Positions 46,981 through 54,862 of a stretch of DNA of 64,000 nt are shown here, in pieces (position 1 is the stretch's first letter; the number at the start of each line of letters is the position of its first letter). Location: positions 62,001-126,000 of the forward strand of contig DASSTS010000039.1 in assembly GCA_035707805.1 (NCBI GenBank). Reading direction: 5' to 3'. The translations under genes and the position numbers were made by a program. This stretch comes from Castellaniella sp035707805 (GTDB lineage: Bacteria > Pseudomonadota > Gammaproteobacteria > Burkholderiales > Burkholderiaceae_B). A model generated the notes under the pieces. That model searched no databases, was not told the origin of the DNA, and saw nothing but the letters and a program-made list of their open reading frames with translations.

Positions 46981-46997
46981 TGCACCGGATCGTGGCA
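46981..46997. promoter_or_regulatory. NtrC binding site 2 (glnA enhancer)
   Basis: TGCACCGGATCGTGGCA fits about 10 of 14 fixed positions of the NtrC consensus. It is centred 32 bases (three helical turns) from site 1, as needed for two dimers to bind side by side. It ends 14 bases before the hemW stop. Confidence 0.65.
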
Positions 46998-47010
46998 CGA
47001 AGGCCCGGAT

Positions 47011-48231
47011 CTAGGGCAGAAACTCCATCTGCAAGTCGTTCAGGAAGCGCCAACCCTGAGGCGTGGCCTGCACGCGTTCCAGGCCGGGTTCCAGCAGGCC
47101 ACGATCGACGGCGCGGCGCATGGCCGGCAGGATGGACATCAGCGACAGGCCGGTGCGTTCGATGAACAGCCCGCCTTCCACGCCCTGGCGCAGCCGCAGC
47201 GCATTGAGCATGAACTCGAAACCCAGGTCGCCGTGGCCGAGTTCGCGCTGCTCGACGACGTGCCGGCCCGCGCCTTCGCGCGCCAGGCGCATCCAGGCGT
47301 CGGGCATGCGGGCGCGGGCCTGGCGGATGATGCGGTTCTGGAAGGAGATCTTGGAATGCGCGCCCGGTCCGATCCCCAGGTAGTCGCCGAACTGCCAGTA
47401 GTTGAGGTTGTGCTGGCAGGCCTGCCCGGCGCGGGCATAGGCCGAGACCTCATAGCGGTCGAAGCCGGCGGCGGTCGCCAGCTCGGCCACCCGGTCCTGC
47501 ATGGCGGCGCTCAGCTCGTCGTCGGGCAGGCGCGGCGGAAATTTGGCGAATACGGTATTGGGTTCCAGCGTCAGGTGGTACAGCGACAGATGGCCCGTCT
47601 GGAAAGCGATGGCCTCGCGCACGTCATGCTCGCATTCGGCCAGCGTCTGCTGGGGCAAGGCGAACATCAGGTCCAGGTTCACGCGGTCCACGGCGCGCTG
47701 CGCCATGGCGATGGCGGCGCGCGCCTGATCGGCATCGTGGATGCGCCCCAGGCGGCGCAGCTTGTCGTCGTCGAAGCTCTGGATTCCCAGCGAGATCCGG
47801 TTCACCCCGGCCTGGGCGTAGCCCTGGAACCGGGCGGCCTCGGCCGTGCCCGGATTGGCCTCCAGGGTGATCTCCGCATCCGGCGGCAGGCTGAGCGTGG
47901 CGCGCAGCAGGCCGAGTATGCGGTCGACGGCGTCCGCCGACAGGAGACTGGGGGTGCCGCCGCCAAAGAACACGGTCGAGACGGGGCGCCCCCAGACATC
48001 GGGCAGGGCCTGTTCCAGGTCGGCCTGCAGCGCCTGGAGGTAGTCTTCTTCGGGAATGTCGCCGCTGCGCTCGTGGGAATTGAAGTCGCAATAAGGGCAT
48101 TTATGCACGCACCAGGGCACGTGCACGTAAATCGACAGCGGCGGCAGGGCCGCCAGGCCGGGGCGCCCGCGCACGCCCGGACGGCCATCGCCCTCGGCCT
48201 GCGGCTGGGGCACGCGCACCAGTTTTTTCAT
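47011..48231 (-). CDS. hemW: Radical SAM haem chaperone HemW
   Basis: A 406-residue radical SAM protein. The cluster motif C41-x3-C45-x2-C48 (CVHKCPYC) is followed by VFFGGGTPSLL, ITLEANPGT and SLGIQSFDDDKLRRLGR; the HemN-type C-terminal domain ends the protein. The short length and lack of extra HemN residues mark HemW, which binds haem and delivers it to respiratory proteins rather than oxidising coproporphyrinogen. The ATG at 48231 has GGGAG six bases upstream. It is last in rph-rdgB-hemW, 14 bases after rdgB. Many databases still label it coproporphyrinogen III oxidase-like. Confidence 0.92.
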   Translation of the reverse strand: MKKLVRVPQPQAEGDGRPGVRGRPGLAALPPLSIYVHVPWCVHKCPYCDFNSHERSGDIPEEDYLQALQADLEQALPDVWGRPVSTVFFGGGTPSLLSADAVDRILGLLRATLSLPPDAEITLEANPGTAEAARFQGYAQAGVNRISLGIQSFDDDKLRRLGRIHDADQARAAIAMAQRAVDRVNLDLMFALPQQTLAECEHDVREAIAFQTGHLSLYHLTLEPNTVFAKFPPRLPDDELSAAMQDRVAELATAAGFDRYEVSAYARAGQACQHNLNYWQFGDYLGIGPGAHSKISFQNRIIRQARARMPDAWMRLAREGAGRHVVEQRELGHGDLGFEFMLNALRLRQGVEGGLFIERTGLSLMSILPAMRRAVDRGLLEPGLERVQATPQGWRFLNDLQMEFLP

Positions 48232-48245
48232 GGCGGTCTCCCGTC

Positions 48246-48860
48246 TCAGGACTGGGAATTGAAGGACTCGCCGCGCAAGGCCTGCAGCAGGCCGCGCAAG
48301 GCCCTCGCCCGGTGGCTGAGCATGTTTTTCTGTTCGAGCGGCAGTTCGGCCGCCGTCATGCCCAGGTCCGGCAGGTAGAAGTAAGGATCGTAACCGAAGC
48401 CATTGGCGCCGCGCGGCGCGGCGAGGACCTCGCCCGCCCAGCTGCCCTCGACCACGATGGGGCGCGGATCGTCGGCGCTGCGCAGATAGACCAGAACGGC
48501 GACGTAGGCGCCGCGCCGATCGTCCAGGCCCGCCATCTCGGCGACCAGGCGGGCGTTGTTGGCCGCATCCGAGCGGGCGCCGCCGGCCGCGATGGCGTAG
48601 CGGGCCGAATGCACGCCGGGCGCGCCGCCCAGGGCCCGCACGCACAGGCCCGAGTCGTCGGCCAGGGCCGGCAGGCCGGTGATGCGGCTGGCATGGCGCG
48701 CCTTGGCCAGCGCGTTTTCCACGAAGGTGCCAAAGGGCTCTTCGGCCTCGGGCACGCCCAGCGCGCCCTGGGGCACCATCTCGATGCCGGCCGCCGCCAG
48801 GCTCGCGGAGAATTCCTTGAGCTTGCCCGGATTGTTCGAGGCCAGGACGACGCGGTTCAT
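48246..48860 (-). CDS. rdgB: dITP/XTP pyrophosphatase RdgB (HAM1 family)
   Basis: A 204-residue nucleotide-sanitising enzyme that hydrolyses dITP, ITP and XTP to monophosphates, keeping deaminated purines out of DNA and RNA. The nucleotide-binding SNNPGKLKEF is at the N-terminus; the metal site is in ALADDSGLCV, followed by GAPGVHSARYA, and GFGYDPYFYLPD and LSHRARAL near the end complete the family pattern. Its ATG overlaps the rph stop by four bases. The rph-rdgB pairing is common in proteobacteria. Confidence 0.96.
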   Translation of the reverse strand: MNRVVLASNNPGKLKEFSASLAAAGIEMVPQGALGVPEAEEPFGTFVENALAKARHASRITGLPALADDSGLCVRALGGAPGVHSARYAIAAGGARSDAANNARLVAEMAGLDDRRGAYVAVLVYLRSADDPRPIVVEGSWAGEVLAAPRGANGFGYDPYFYLPDLGMTAAELPLEQKNMLSHRARALRGLLQALRGESFNSQS

Positions 48861-49609
48861 CGTGCCGCCTCCAGCGCCCCAGCCTGGGCCCGGATCAGGT
48901 CGCGGATGCCGTCCGCGGCCAGGTCCAGCAGCGCGTCGAGTTCCTGGCGGCGGAAACTGCCGCCCTCGCCCGTGCCCTGGACCTCGACGAAGTCGCCCGC
49001 CGAGGTCATCACCACGTTCATGTCGGTGTCGCAGCCCGAATCCTCGGCGTAGTCCAAGTCCAGCACGGGCTGCCCGCCCACCAGGCCCACCGACACGGCG
49101 GCCACCTGGCCGCGCAGCGGATCGCCGGACAGCACGCCCTGCGCCGCCAGGCCGCGGACGGCCAGGGCCGCCGCCACCCAGGCGCCGGTGATGCTGGCGC
49201 AGCGCGTGCCGCCGTCGGCCTGCAGCACGTCGCAATCCAGGTGCAGCGTGCGCTCGCCCAGGGCGGACAGGTCGAACACCGCCCGCAGGCTGCGGCCGAT
49301 CAGGCGCTGGATCTCCTGGGTGCGGCCGCTTTGCTTGCCGCGCGCGGCCTCGCGCTCGCCGCGCGTGTGGGTGGCGCGCGGCAGCATGCCGTATTCCGCC
49401 GTCACCCACCCCTGCCCCCGGCCCCGCAGGAAGGGCGGGACCTTGTCCAGGACGCTGGCGGTGCACAGGACCCGGGTGTCGCCCATGCAGGCGAGCACCG
49501 AGCCTTCGGCATGGCGCGTATAGCCGGTCAGGAGTTCGACCGGGCGCAGCGCGTCGGCTGCGCGTCCGGAGGGGCGGACGGCGGAAACGGAAGGGGAAGA
49601 CAGGGACAT
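48857..49609 (-). CDS. rph: Ribonuclease PH
   Basis: A 250-residue phosphorolytic 3'-5' exoribonuclease that trims tRNA 3' ends. Conserved blocks are GSVLACMGDTRVLCTASV, TAEYGMLPRATHTRGERE, GRTQEIQRLIGRSLRAV, the active-site region LDLDYAEDSGCDTDMNVVM, and FVEVQGTGEGGSF near the C-terminus. A ring hexamer is expected. The ATG at 49609 is taken, although its ribosome site is weak; the frame is open far upstream, antisense to yicC, as often happens in this GC-rich DNA. It heads rph-rdgB-hemW and is divergent from yicC. Confidence 0.95.
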   Translation of the reverse strand: MSLSSPSVSAVRPSGRAADALRPVELLTGYTRHAEGSVLACMGDTRVLCTASVLDKVPPFLRGRGQGWVTAEYGMLPRATHTRGEREAARGKQSGRTQEIQRLIGRSLRAVFDLSALGERTLHLDCDVLQADGGTRCASITGAWVAAALAVRGLAAQGVLSGDPLRGQVAAVSVGLVGGQPVLDLDYAEDSGCDTDMNVVMTSAGDFVEVQGTGEGGSFRRQELDALLDLAADGIRDLIRAQAGALEAAR

Positions 49610-49635
49610 GAAAGGATTTCCAGAATCAGGGGCGA

Positions 49636-49658
49636 CTACAATGAGCCCCTTATTGTAG
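49636..49658. promoter_or_regulatory. Symmetric divergent promoter element between rph and yicC
   Basis: CTACAAT (49636-49642) and ATTGTAG (49652-49658) form a perfect 7-bp dyad around nine bases. Each arm supplies a TACAAT -10-like hexamer, one for each strand, pointing inward. The gap between the two start codons is only 69 bases, so the transcripts would overlap. -35 boxes are not clear. Confidence 0.45.
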
Positions 49659-49678
49659 AGAATCGCGAGACCGCCCTG

Positions 49679-50587
49679 ATGATCCGTAGCATGACCGCCT
49701 ATGGCGCAAGCCGCCTGGAGGCCGAGCCAGGCGCCCTGGCCGTTGAGATCCGCAGCGTCAACAACCGGTTCCTGGATCTGAACCTGCGCATCCCGGAAGA
49801 CCTGCGTTTCGCCGAGGTCCTCGTGCGCGAGATGACGGGACGCCACGTCCTGCGCGGCAAGGTCGAACTCAAGCTCAGCTACAGCGCGGCCGGGCAGGAC
49901 GCCTTGCGGCCTTTCGACGAGCAGGCCGTGCGCGCGCTGGCGGACCAGCTGGCCTGGGCGCGCCGCCACATCCCCGACCTTCCCGCCCCCACCCTGGGAG
50001 AGCTGCCCCGCGAGGGCCTGGCCCGCGAAGGCCTGGACGCCGAGATCTGGCAGCCCCTGTGCGAGCAGGCGTGCGCGCAGGCCCTGCAGGAATTTCAGGC
50101 GGCCCGGGAACGCGAGGGCGCGCGCCTGGCGCAGGCCATGCTGGCCATGGCCGACGAGATTGCCGTCATCGTCGAACGCGTGCAGGAATCGCTGCCCGAG
50201 CTGGTGCAACAGCACCAGGACCGGGTGGCCCAGCGGCTGCGTGAGGCGCTGCAGGCGGCCAGCCCGGAAGGATTCTCCGCCATCAGCGGCGCTGAACTGA
50301 CCGCGCGCATCGCCCAGGAAGCCAGCCTGTTCGGCCTGCGGGTCGACGTCGCCGAGGAACTGACCCGGCTGCGGTCCCATCTGGCGGAACTGCGCGACAT
50401 CCTGGGCGGCCGGCATCCGTCGGCCACGCGAGGCAGCGGCAAGCGCCTGGATTTCCTGTTCCAGGAAATGAACCGCGAGGCCAACACGCTGGGATCCAAG
50501 GCGGCCGCCCTGGCGGTCACCCAGGCGGCCATCGACCTGAAACTGCTGATCGAGCAGATGCGGGAGCAGGCGCAGAACATCGAATGA
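49679..50587 (+). CDS. yicC: YicC/YloC family endoribonuclease
   Basis: A 302-residue protein of the YicC family. The N-terminus MIRSMTAYGASR and SVNNRFLDLNLRIPEDL and the C-terminus GKRLDFLFQEMNREANTLGSKA are the family's conserved ends; a long helical middle joins them. YicC proteins are metal-dependent endoribonucleases, and E. coli YicC affects small-RNA turnover. The ATG at 49679 gives the canonical N-terminus. It is divergent from rph, the usual neighbour in E. coli, with which it shares a compact promoter region. Confidence 0.94.
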   Translation: MIRSMTAYGASRLEAEPGALAVEIRSVNNRFLDLNLRIPEDLRFAEVLVREMTGRHVLRGKVELKLSYSAAGQDALRPFDEQAVRALADQLAWARRHIPDLPAPTLGELPREGLAREGLDAEIWQPLCEQACAQALQEFQAAREREGARLAQAMLAMADEIAVIVERVQESLPELVQQHQDRVAQRLREALQAASPEGFSAISGAELTARIAQEASLFGLRVDVAEELTRLRSHLAELRDILGGRHPSATRGSGKRLDFLFQEMNREANTLGSKAAALAVTQAAIDLKLLIEQMREQAQNIE

Positions 50588-50644
50588 GCCCGCGGGGCCG
50601 AGCCGCCGGCAGCGGACAAGGTCCGCGGCGGGGTCCGCCTGCGT

Positions 50645-52447
50645 TCAGCCCCGGGTCCGGCGCCGCCGGGCCCGCATGCGCCGCCAGGTGTGCAGGCTGA
50701 TCTGGCGGCGCATGCGGTCGTTCTCGCGGATGCGCCGCGTATGCGCGGCAATCACGTCCCCGCGCGTCAGCACGCCCAGCAGGCGGGCCGGGTCGGCGGG
50801 GTCCACCACCAGCAGCCGGCCTACGTTCTCGATCGCCATGTGGTCCGCGGCCTGGCGCAAGGTATGGCCCGGCGAGATGACGACCGGAGGGCGATGGATC
50901 AGGTCGCCCAGGTGTGCCTGGTCCGACCACTGGGCATCGAAGAACGTCCGCCGCGTCAGCACGCCCAGGGGCCGGCCTGCGGCATCCAGGATGGGGTAGC
51001 CCTGGTGCTGGGCGTCGGCGCCCCCCCGCGCGATCCACCGGCGGATCTCGCCGATCGTCTGGTCGGCGCGCAGCGTGACCATGTCGTCCGCGCAGGCCGC
51101 CCCCACGAGGATCTGCTCCAGGTAGTCGGCCTTGTACTCCGAGGGCACCCGCACGCCGCGCCGCGCGATTTTTTCCGTCATGATGGTATTGCGCATCATC
51201 AGGGCGGAAATCAGGTAGGCCGCCGTGCAGGCGCCCAGCAGCGGCAGCAGGCCGGTGGGCTGGCCGGTGGTCTCCAGGGCGAAGATCACCGTCGTCAGCA
51301 GGGCCCGCGAGGCGCCCGCGAACAGGGCCGCCATGCCGATCAGCGCGGCGATGCGGGGGTCCACGCCCAGCCAGGGCATGGCGTGGGACAGCAGCAGGCC
51401 GAAGATCGCCCCCAGCGAGCCGCCGATCGTGAACAGCGGCGCGAGCGTGCCGCCCGAGGTGCCGCTGCCCAGGCAGATCGACCATGAGATGAACTTCATG
51501 AGGCACAGCCAGGCCAGCGCGCCCATGGCCAGGCGTCCGTTGAGGATGTCCTCGATGTTGCTGTAGCCCACGCCCAGGGTCAGGGGCGCCGCCCAGCCTA
51601 CCAGGCCCACGACCACCGCCCCCAGGGCCGGCCACCACATCCAGTGCACCGGCAGGCGCTCGAAGCCGTCCTCGATGGCATAGACCAGCCGCGTGACGAC
51701 GACGCTGATGGCGCCGATCAGGGCGCCCATGAGCACGTAGGCCGCCAGGGCGCCGCCGCCCGGCGTCGCCACGTGGTCCATCAGGAAGACGGGGGTCGTC
51801 CCCATCAGCAGGTCGCGCATGCCGGTGGCGGTGACGCAGGCCAGCGCCACGGGGATGAGCGAGCGGCCGCGCAGCTCGAACAGCAGCAGTTCGACGGCCA
51901 GGGCCACCGCGGAAATCGGCGCCGCGAACACCGCGGCCATCCCGGCCGAGGCGCCGGCGGCGAGCAGCACCTTGCGTTCGGTGGCGGTGACCTTCATCAA
52001 CTGACCGATCAGCGAGCCCAGCGCCCCGCCGGTGGCGATGATGGGGCCTTCGGCGCCGAAGGGGCCGCCCGTCCCGATGACGACCGCCGAGGACAGCGGC
52101 TTGAGCAGCGTGATCCGGGTGGGGATGCGCGACTCGTTCAGCAGGACCTGCTCCATCGCCTCGGGAATCCCGTGGCCGCGGATCGCCTTGGATCCCCAGC
52201 GCGCCATGGCGCCCGCGATCAGGCCGCCCACGACCGGCACGAGGATGACCCACGCCCCCAGGCGCGGCACGGCGCCGGCCGGCGAGGAAAAAGCGGTCGA
52301 CCAGGTGCCGTAGAAACTGATGTTGGTGATCAGCCCGATCAGCTTCATCAGCGCCCAGGCCACCAGTGCCGCCACGAACCCCAGGCCGATCGACACGGCG
52401 ATCATGCGCAGCAGCCGCCAGTCGAAACGCGTCACGTCGCGCGGCAT
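50645..52447 (-). CDS. ClC-family chloride channel/antiporter with CBS domains
   Basis: A 600-residue ClC protein. The selectivity motifs are GHGIPEAMEQ, the gating-glutamate segment GTGGPFGAEGPII and GSGTSGGTLAPLF, spread over about 16-18 membrane helices (1-410). A pair of CBS domains (about 440-570, including GYPILDAAGRPLGVLTRR and VGRLLVVDPADPARLLGVLTRGD) follows, and the end is arginine-rich. It would exchange Cl- for H+ or conduct Cl-, gated by nucleotides at the CBS pair. The ATG at 52447 begins just before the first helix; a TTG at 52567 would add 40 low-complexity residues and cannot be excluded. Confidence 0.92.
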   Translation of the reverse strand: MPRDVTRFDWRLLRMIAVSIGLGFVAALVAWALMKLIGLITNISFYGTWSTAFSSPAGAVPRLGAWVILVPVVGGLIAGAMARWGSKAIRGHGIPEAMEQVLLNESRIPTRITLLKPLSSAVVIGTGGPFGAEGPIIATGGALGSLIGQLMKVTATERKVLLAAGASAGMAAVFAAPISAVALAVELLLFELRGRSLIPVALACVTATGMRDLLMGTTPVFLMDHVATPGGGALAAYVLMGALIGAISVVVTRLVYAIEDGFERLPVHWMWWPALGAVVVGLVGWAAPLTLGVGYSNIEDILNGRLAMGALAWLCLMKFISWSICLGSGTSGGTLAPLFTIGGSLGAIFGLLLSHAMPWLGVDPRIAALIGMAALFAGASRALLTTVIFALETTGQPTGLLPLLGACTAAYLISALMMRNTIMTEKIARRGVRVPSEYKADYLEQILVGAACADDMVTLRADQTIGEIRRWIARGGADAQHQGYPILDAAGRPLGVLTRRTFFDAQWSDQAHLGDLIHRPPVVISPGHTLRQAADHMAIENVGRLLVVDPADPARLLGVLTRGDVIAAHTRRIRENDRMRRQISLHTWRRMRARRRRTRG

Positions 52448-52612
52448 GCGCGCCTGGGCGAGGCTCGGTCCCAGATCGGGCGCCACCGGCAGCCCTCCGG
52501 ACTGGCTCCGCCCCTGAAGGCGGGGGGCGGCGGAATCGGCGGTGGAGGACGGTTTTTCGAGAATCAAGCTGCGGGTACCGGTGAAATCAGGACAACCTCA
52601 CATTATGACAGT

Positions 52613-53497
52613 TCAAGCTTTAAACAAGCTGAGCGGACGGCATCCCAGCCGGACCCCCCAGGTCGCCAGCACGAAGGGCGCCGTCAGGGCCGGCCAGTCC
52701 AGCAGCTGGAAGCCGCGCAGCAGGAGCAGGCTGAGCGCGAGGCCCGCGCACCAGGCCGCGCGACGCCCCGGCAGCGCCTGATGGATGGCCTCGGACGCGA
52801 GGACCGCGTTGAATCCGTACAAACCCATGCGCCAGGGATCGGCGGGCAGACCCAGCAGCCAACCGGCGGCCAGCATCAGGGCCGAGGCGGCCAGCGCCCG
52901 TCCGGCGGCGGACGGCGCGGCCCATGCCAGTCCCAGGACGCACAAAGCGCCGGCCAGCGGGTCGTCCAGGAACATTACCTGCCCCACCCCGCGCAAGAGC
53001 GCGGCCAGCCAGGCGGCGGCGCCGTCGGCGGCCGCTGCGGGCACCACGGCCTCGGCCGGCGTCCAGCCCGCCACGGGGATGGCGGCCAGCAACAGCCAGG
53101 TCACCAGGATGAAGGGCGCCGTATAGGGCGAGCCCGGCAGGCGGCGGCGCCATGCCGCCGCCATCCAGGTCGCCAGCCAGGCCAAACCCGCCGCCAGCGC
53201 CCACGCCAGCGGCGTGGACGGCAGCGCGATCAGCACCGCAATCCCCGCCAGCGCGCCGTTGTATCCATGCAGCCCGGCCTCGCAATCGGCCCGCCTGCCA
53301 TGGCGCAATCCCCAGAGCGTGCCGGTGAGCGCGCCCAGCAGGCAGGCCAGGACCAGCGCGGCGGACTGCGCCGCGACGGCCGCGAGAAAGCACAGGCCCG
53401 CCCCCGCATGGCCGCGCAGGAAGACCTGCCCCACACCGCGCAGAGTCATGCGGGCCAGGCCGGCGCCGCGCAGCAAGCCCGTGGGCCACTTGCTCAT
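52613..53497 (-). CDS. Urea transporter (UT family channel)
   Basis: A 294-residue membrane protein with an obvious internal twofold repeat typical of urea channels: GVGQVFLRGHAGAGL and GVGQVMFLDDPLAGA, GYNGALAGIAV and GFNAVLASEAI, and the signatures PYTAPFILVTW and ALTAPFVLATW. The repeats form a urea-selective pore in the inner membrane. The ATG at 53497 starts MSKWPTG, with GGAG ten bases upstream. No urease or urea amidolyase gene lies in this window. It is divergent from the fsr-like gene and ends 45 bases before the farthest possible clc start. Confidence 0.9.
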   Translation of the reverse strand: MSKWPTGLLRGAGLARMTLRGVGQVFLRGHAGAGLCFLAAVAAQSAALVLACLLGALTGTLWGLRHGRRADCEAGLHGYNGALAGIAVLIALPSTPLAWALAAGLAWLATWMAAAWRRRLPGSPYTAPFILVTWLLLAAIPVAGWTPAEAVVPAAAADGAAAWLAALLRGVGQVMFLDDPLAGALCVLGLAWAAPSAAGRALAASALMLAAGWLLGLPADPWRMGLYGFNAVLASEAIHQALPGRRAAWCAGLALSLLLLRGFQLLDWPALTAPFVLATWGVRLGCRPLSLFKA

Positions 53498-53629
53498 TCG
53501 TTCGCTTCTCCACAGACGCGGCCCGCACCGGACGGCAGGCGCGCAAAGGTGAGCATCGTACCGCCGCCGCGGCTGGAATGCATGCGCAACGGCGTACAAT
53601 CGACGGGACGCACCCCTTCCGGGCCTTTC

Positions 53630-54862
53630 ATGAAGACCACGCTTGCCTCCGACGCCGCCCCCCTGATCCACCCCGAGCCCCCGGCCTCCCAGCCGGGGGT
53701 CGCTTTTCCCGTACTGGGCGCCATCAGCCTGACCCACCTGCTCAACGACATGATGCAGTCGGTGCTGCTGGCGATCTACCCGGTGCTGCAGGGGCGTTTC
53801 GACCTCAGCTTCGCGCAGGTGGGCATCATCACCCTGGCTTTCCAGTTCTCCTCGTCCCTGCTGCAGCCGCTGGTGGGCCGCTTCACCGACCGCCGTCCCC
53901 TGCCGTATTCCCTGCCCGTCGGCATGGGCTTTACCTGCTGCGGCCTGCTGCTGCTCTCGCAGGCCTGGAACTTCCCCCTGGTGGTGCTGGCGGCGACCCT
54001 GGTGGGCGCGGGGTCCTCGGTCTTCCATCCGGAATCCTCGCGCGTGGCCCGCATGGCCTCGGCCGGTCAGCACGGCCTGGCCCAGTCGATCTTCCAGGTC
54101 GGCGGCAACATCGGTTCGTCGATCGGACCGCTGCTGGCCGCCTTGCTGATCGTCCCCCGGGGCCAGGGCAGCGTGGCCTGGGTGTCGCTGGCCGCCCTGC
54201 TGGGCATCTGCATCCTGATCGGGGTCAGCCGCTGGTATGCCGCCAACCTCACCAGCAGCCGCGGACGCGCCTCGCTGGGCAAGGTCGACAACGGCCTGTC
54301 CGGCCGCCAGGTGCGCAGTGCGCTCACCGTCTTGCTGGTGCTGATCTTCAGCAAATATTTCTATGTGGCGGGGCTCACCAGCTATTTCACCTTCTTCCTG
54401 ATCGACCGCTTCGGCCTGGACATCCAGCAAGCCCAGTATTCCCTGTTCGTCTTTCTGGCCGGCGTGGCCACCGGCACGCTGGTGGGCGGACCGGTGGGCG
54501 ACCGGATCGGCCGCAAGCGCGTGATCTGGGGCTCCATCCTGGGGACGGCGCCCTTTTCCCTGGCGCTGCCCTACGCCAATCTGCACTGGACCCTGGTGCT
54601 GGCCTTCTGCGCCGGCATGATGATCGCCTCCGCCTTCCCGGCCATCGTCGTCTACGCCCAGGAACTCATGCCGGGCAAGACCGGTACGGTCTCGGGGCTG
54701 TTCTTCGGCCTGGCCTTCGGCATGGCCGGCGTCGGCGCCGCCGTGCTGGGCAAGCTGGCCGACGCCACCAGCATCGCCTTCGTCTACCATCTGTGCGCCT
54801 TCCTGCCCCTGCTGGGGATCGCGGCCTTCCTGCTGCCCGACACGCGGCGGCTCGCGGCATGA
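53630..54862 (+). CDS. MFS transporter, Fsr (fosmidomycin resistance) family
   Basis: A 410-residue major facilitator with 12 membrane helices. LTHLLNDMMQSVLLAIYPVL near the N-terminus and SSVFHPESSRVARMAS are marks of the Fsr branch; GPVGDRIGRKRVIWG is the classic loop between helices. Fsr exports fosmidomycin in E. coli; natural substrates are unclear. The ATG at 53630 fits the family start, and a TACAAT at 53595-53600 could be its -10. Its stop overlaps the start of the next MFS gene (ATGA), which suggests a two-exporter operon. Confidence 0.9.
   Translation: MKTTLASDAAPLIHPEPPASQPGVAFPVLGAISLTHLLNDMMQSVLLAIYPVLQGRFDLSFAQVGIITLAFQFSSSLLQPLVGRFTDRRPLPYSLPVGMGFTCCGLLLLSQAWNFPLVVLAATLVGAGSSVFHPESSRVARMASAGQHGLAQSIFQVGGNIGSSIGPLLAALLIVPRGQGSVAWVSLAALLGICILIGVSRWYAANLTSSRGRASLGKVDNGLSGRQVRSALTVLLVLIFSKYFYVAGLTSYFTFFLIDRFGLDIQQAQYSLFVFLAGVATGTLVGGPVGDRIGRKRVIWGSILGTAPFSLALPYANLHWTLVLAFCAGMMIASAFPAIVVYAQELMPGKTGTVSGLFFGLAFGMAGVGAAVLGKLADATSIAFVYHLCAFLPLLGIAAFLLPDTRRLAA

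Noticed and set aside
51644..53629. Apparent long N-terminal extension of the fsr-like gene, running opposite clc and the urea channel
   Set aside because: The 5' two thirds are Gln/Arg/Gly-rich antisense sequence; only the part from 53630 has transporter features.
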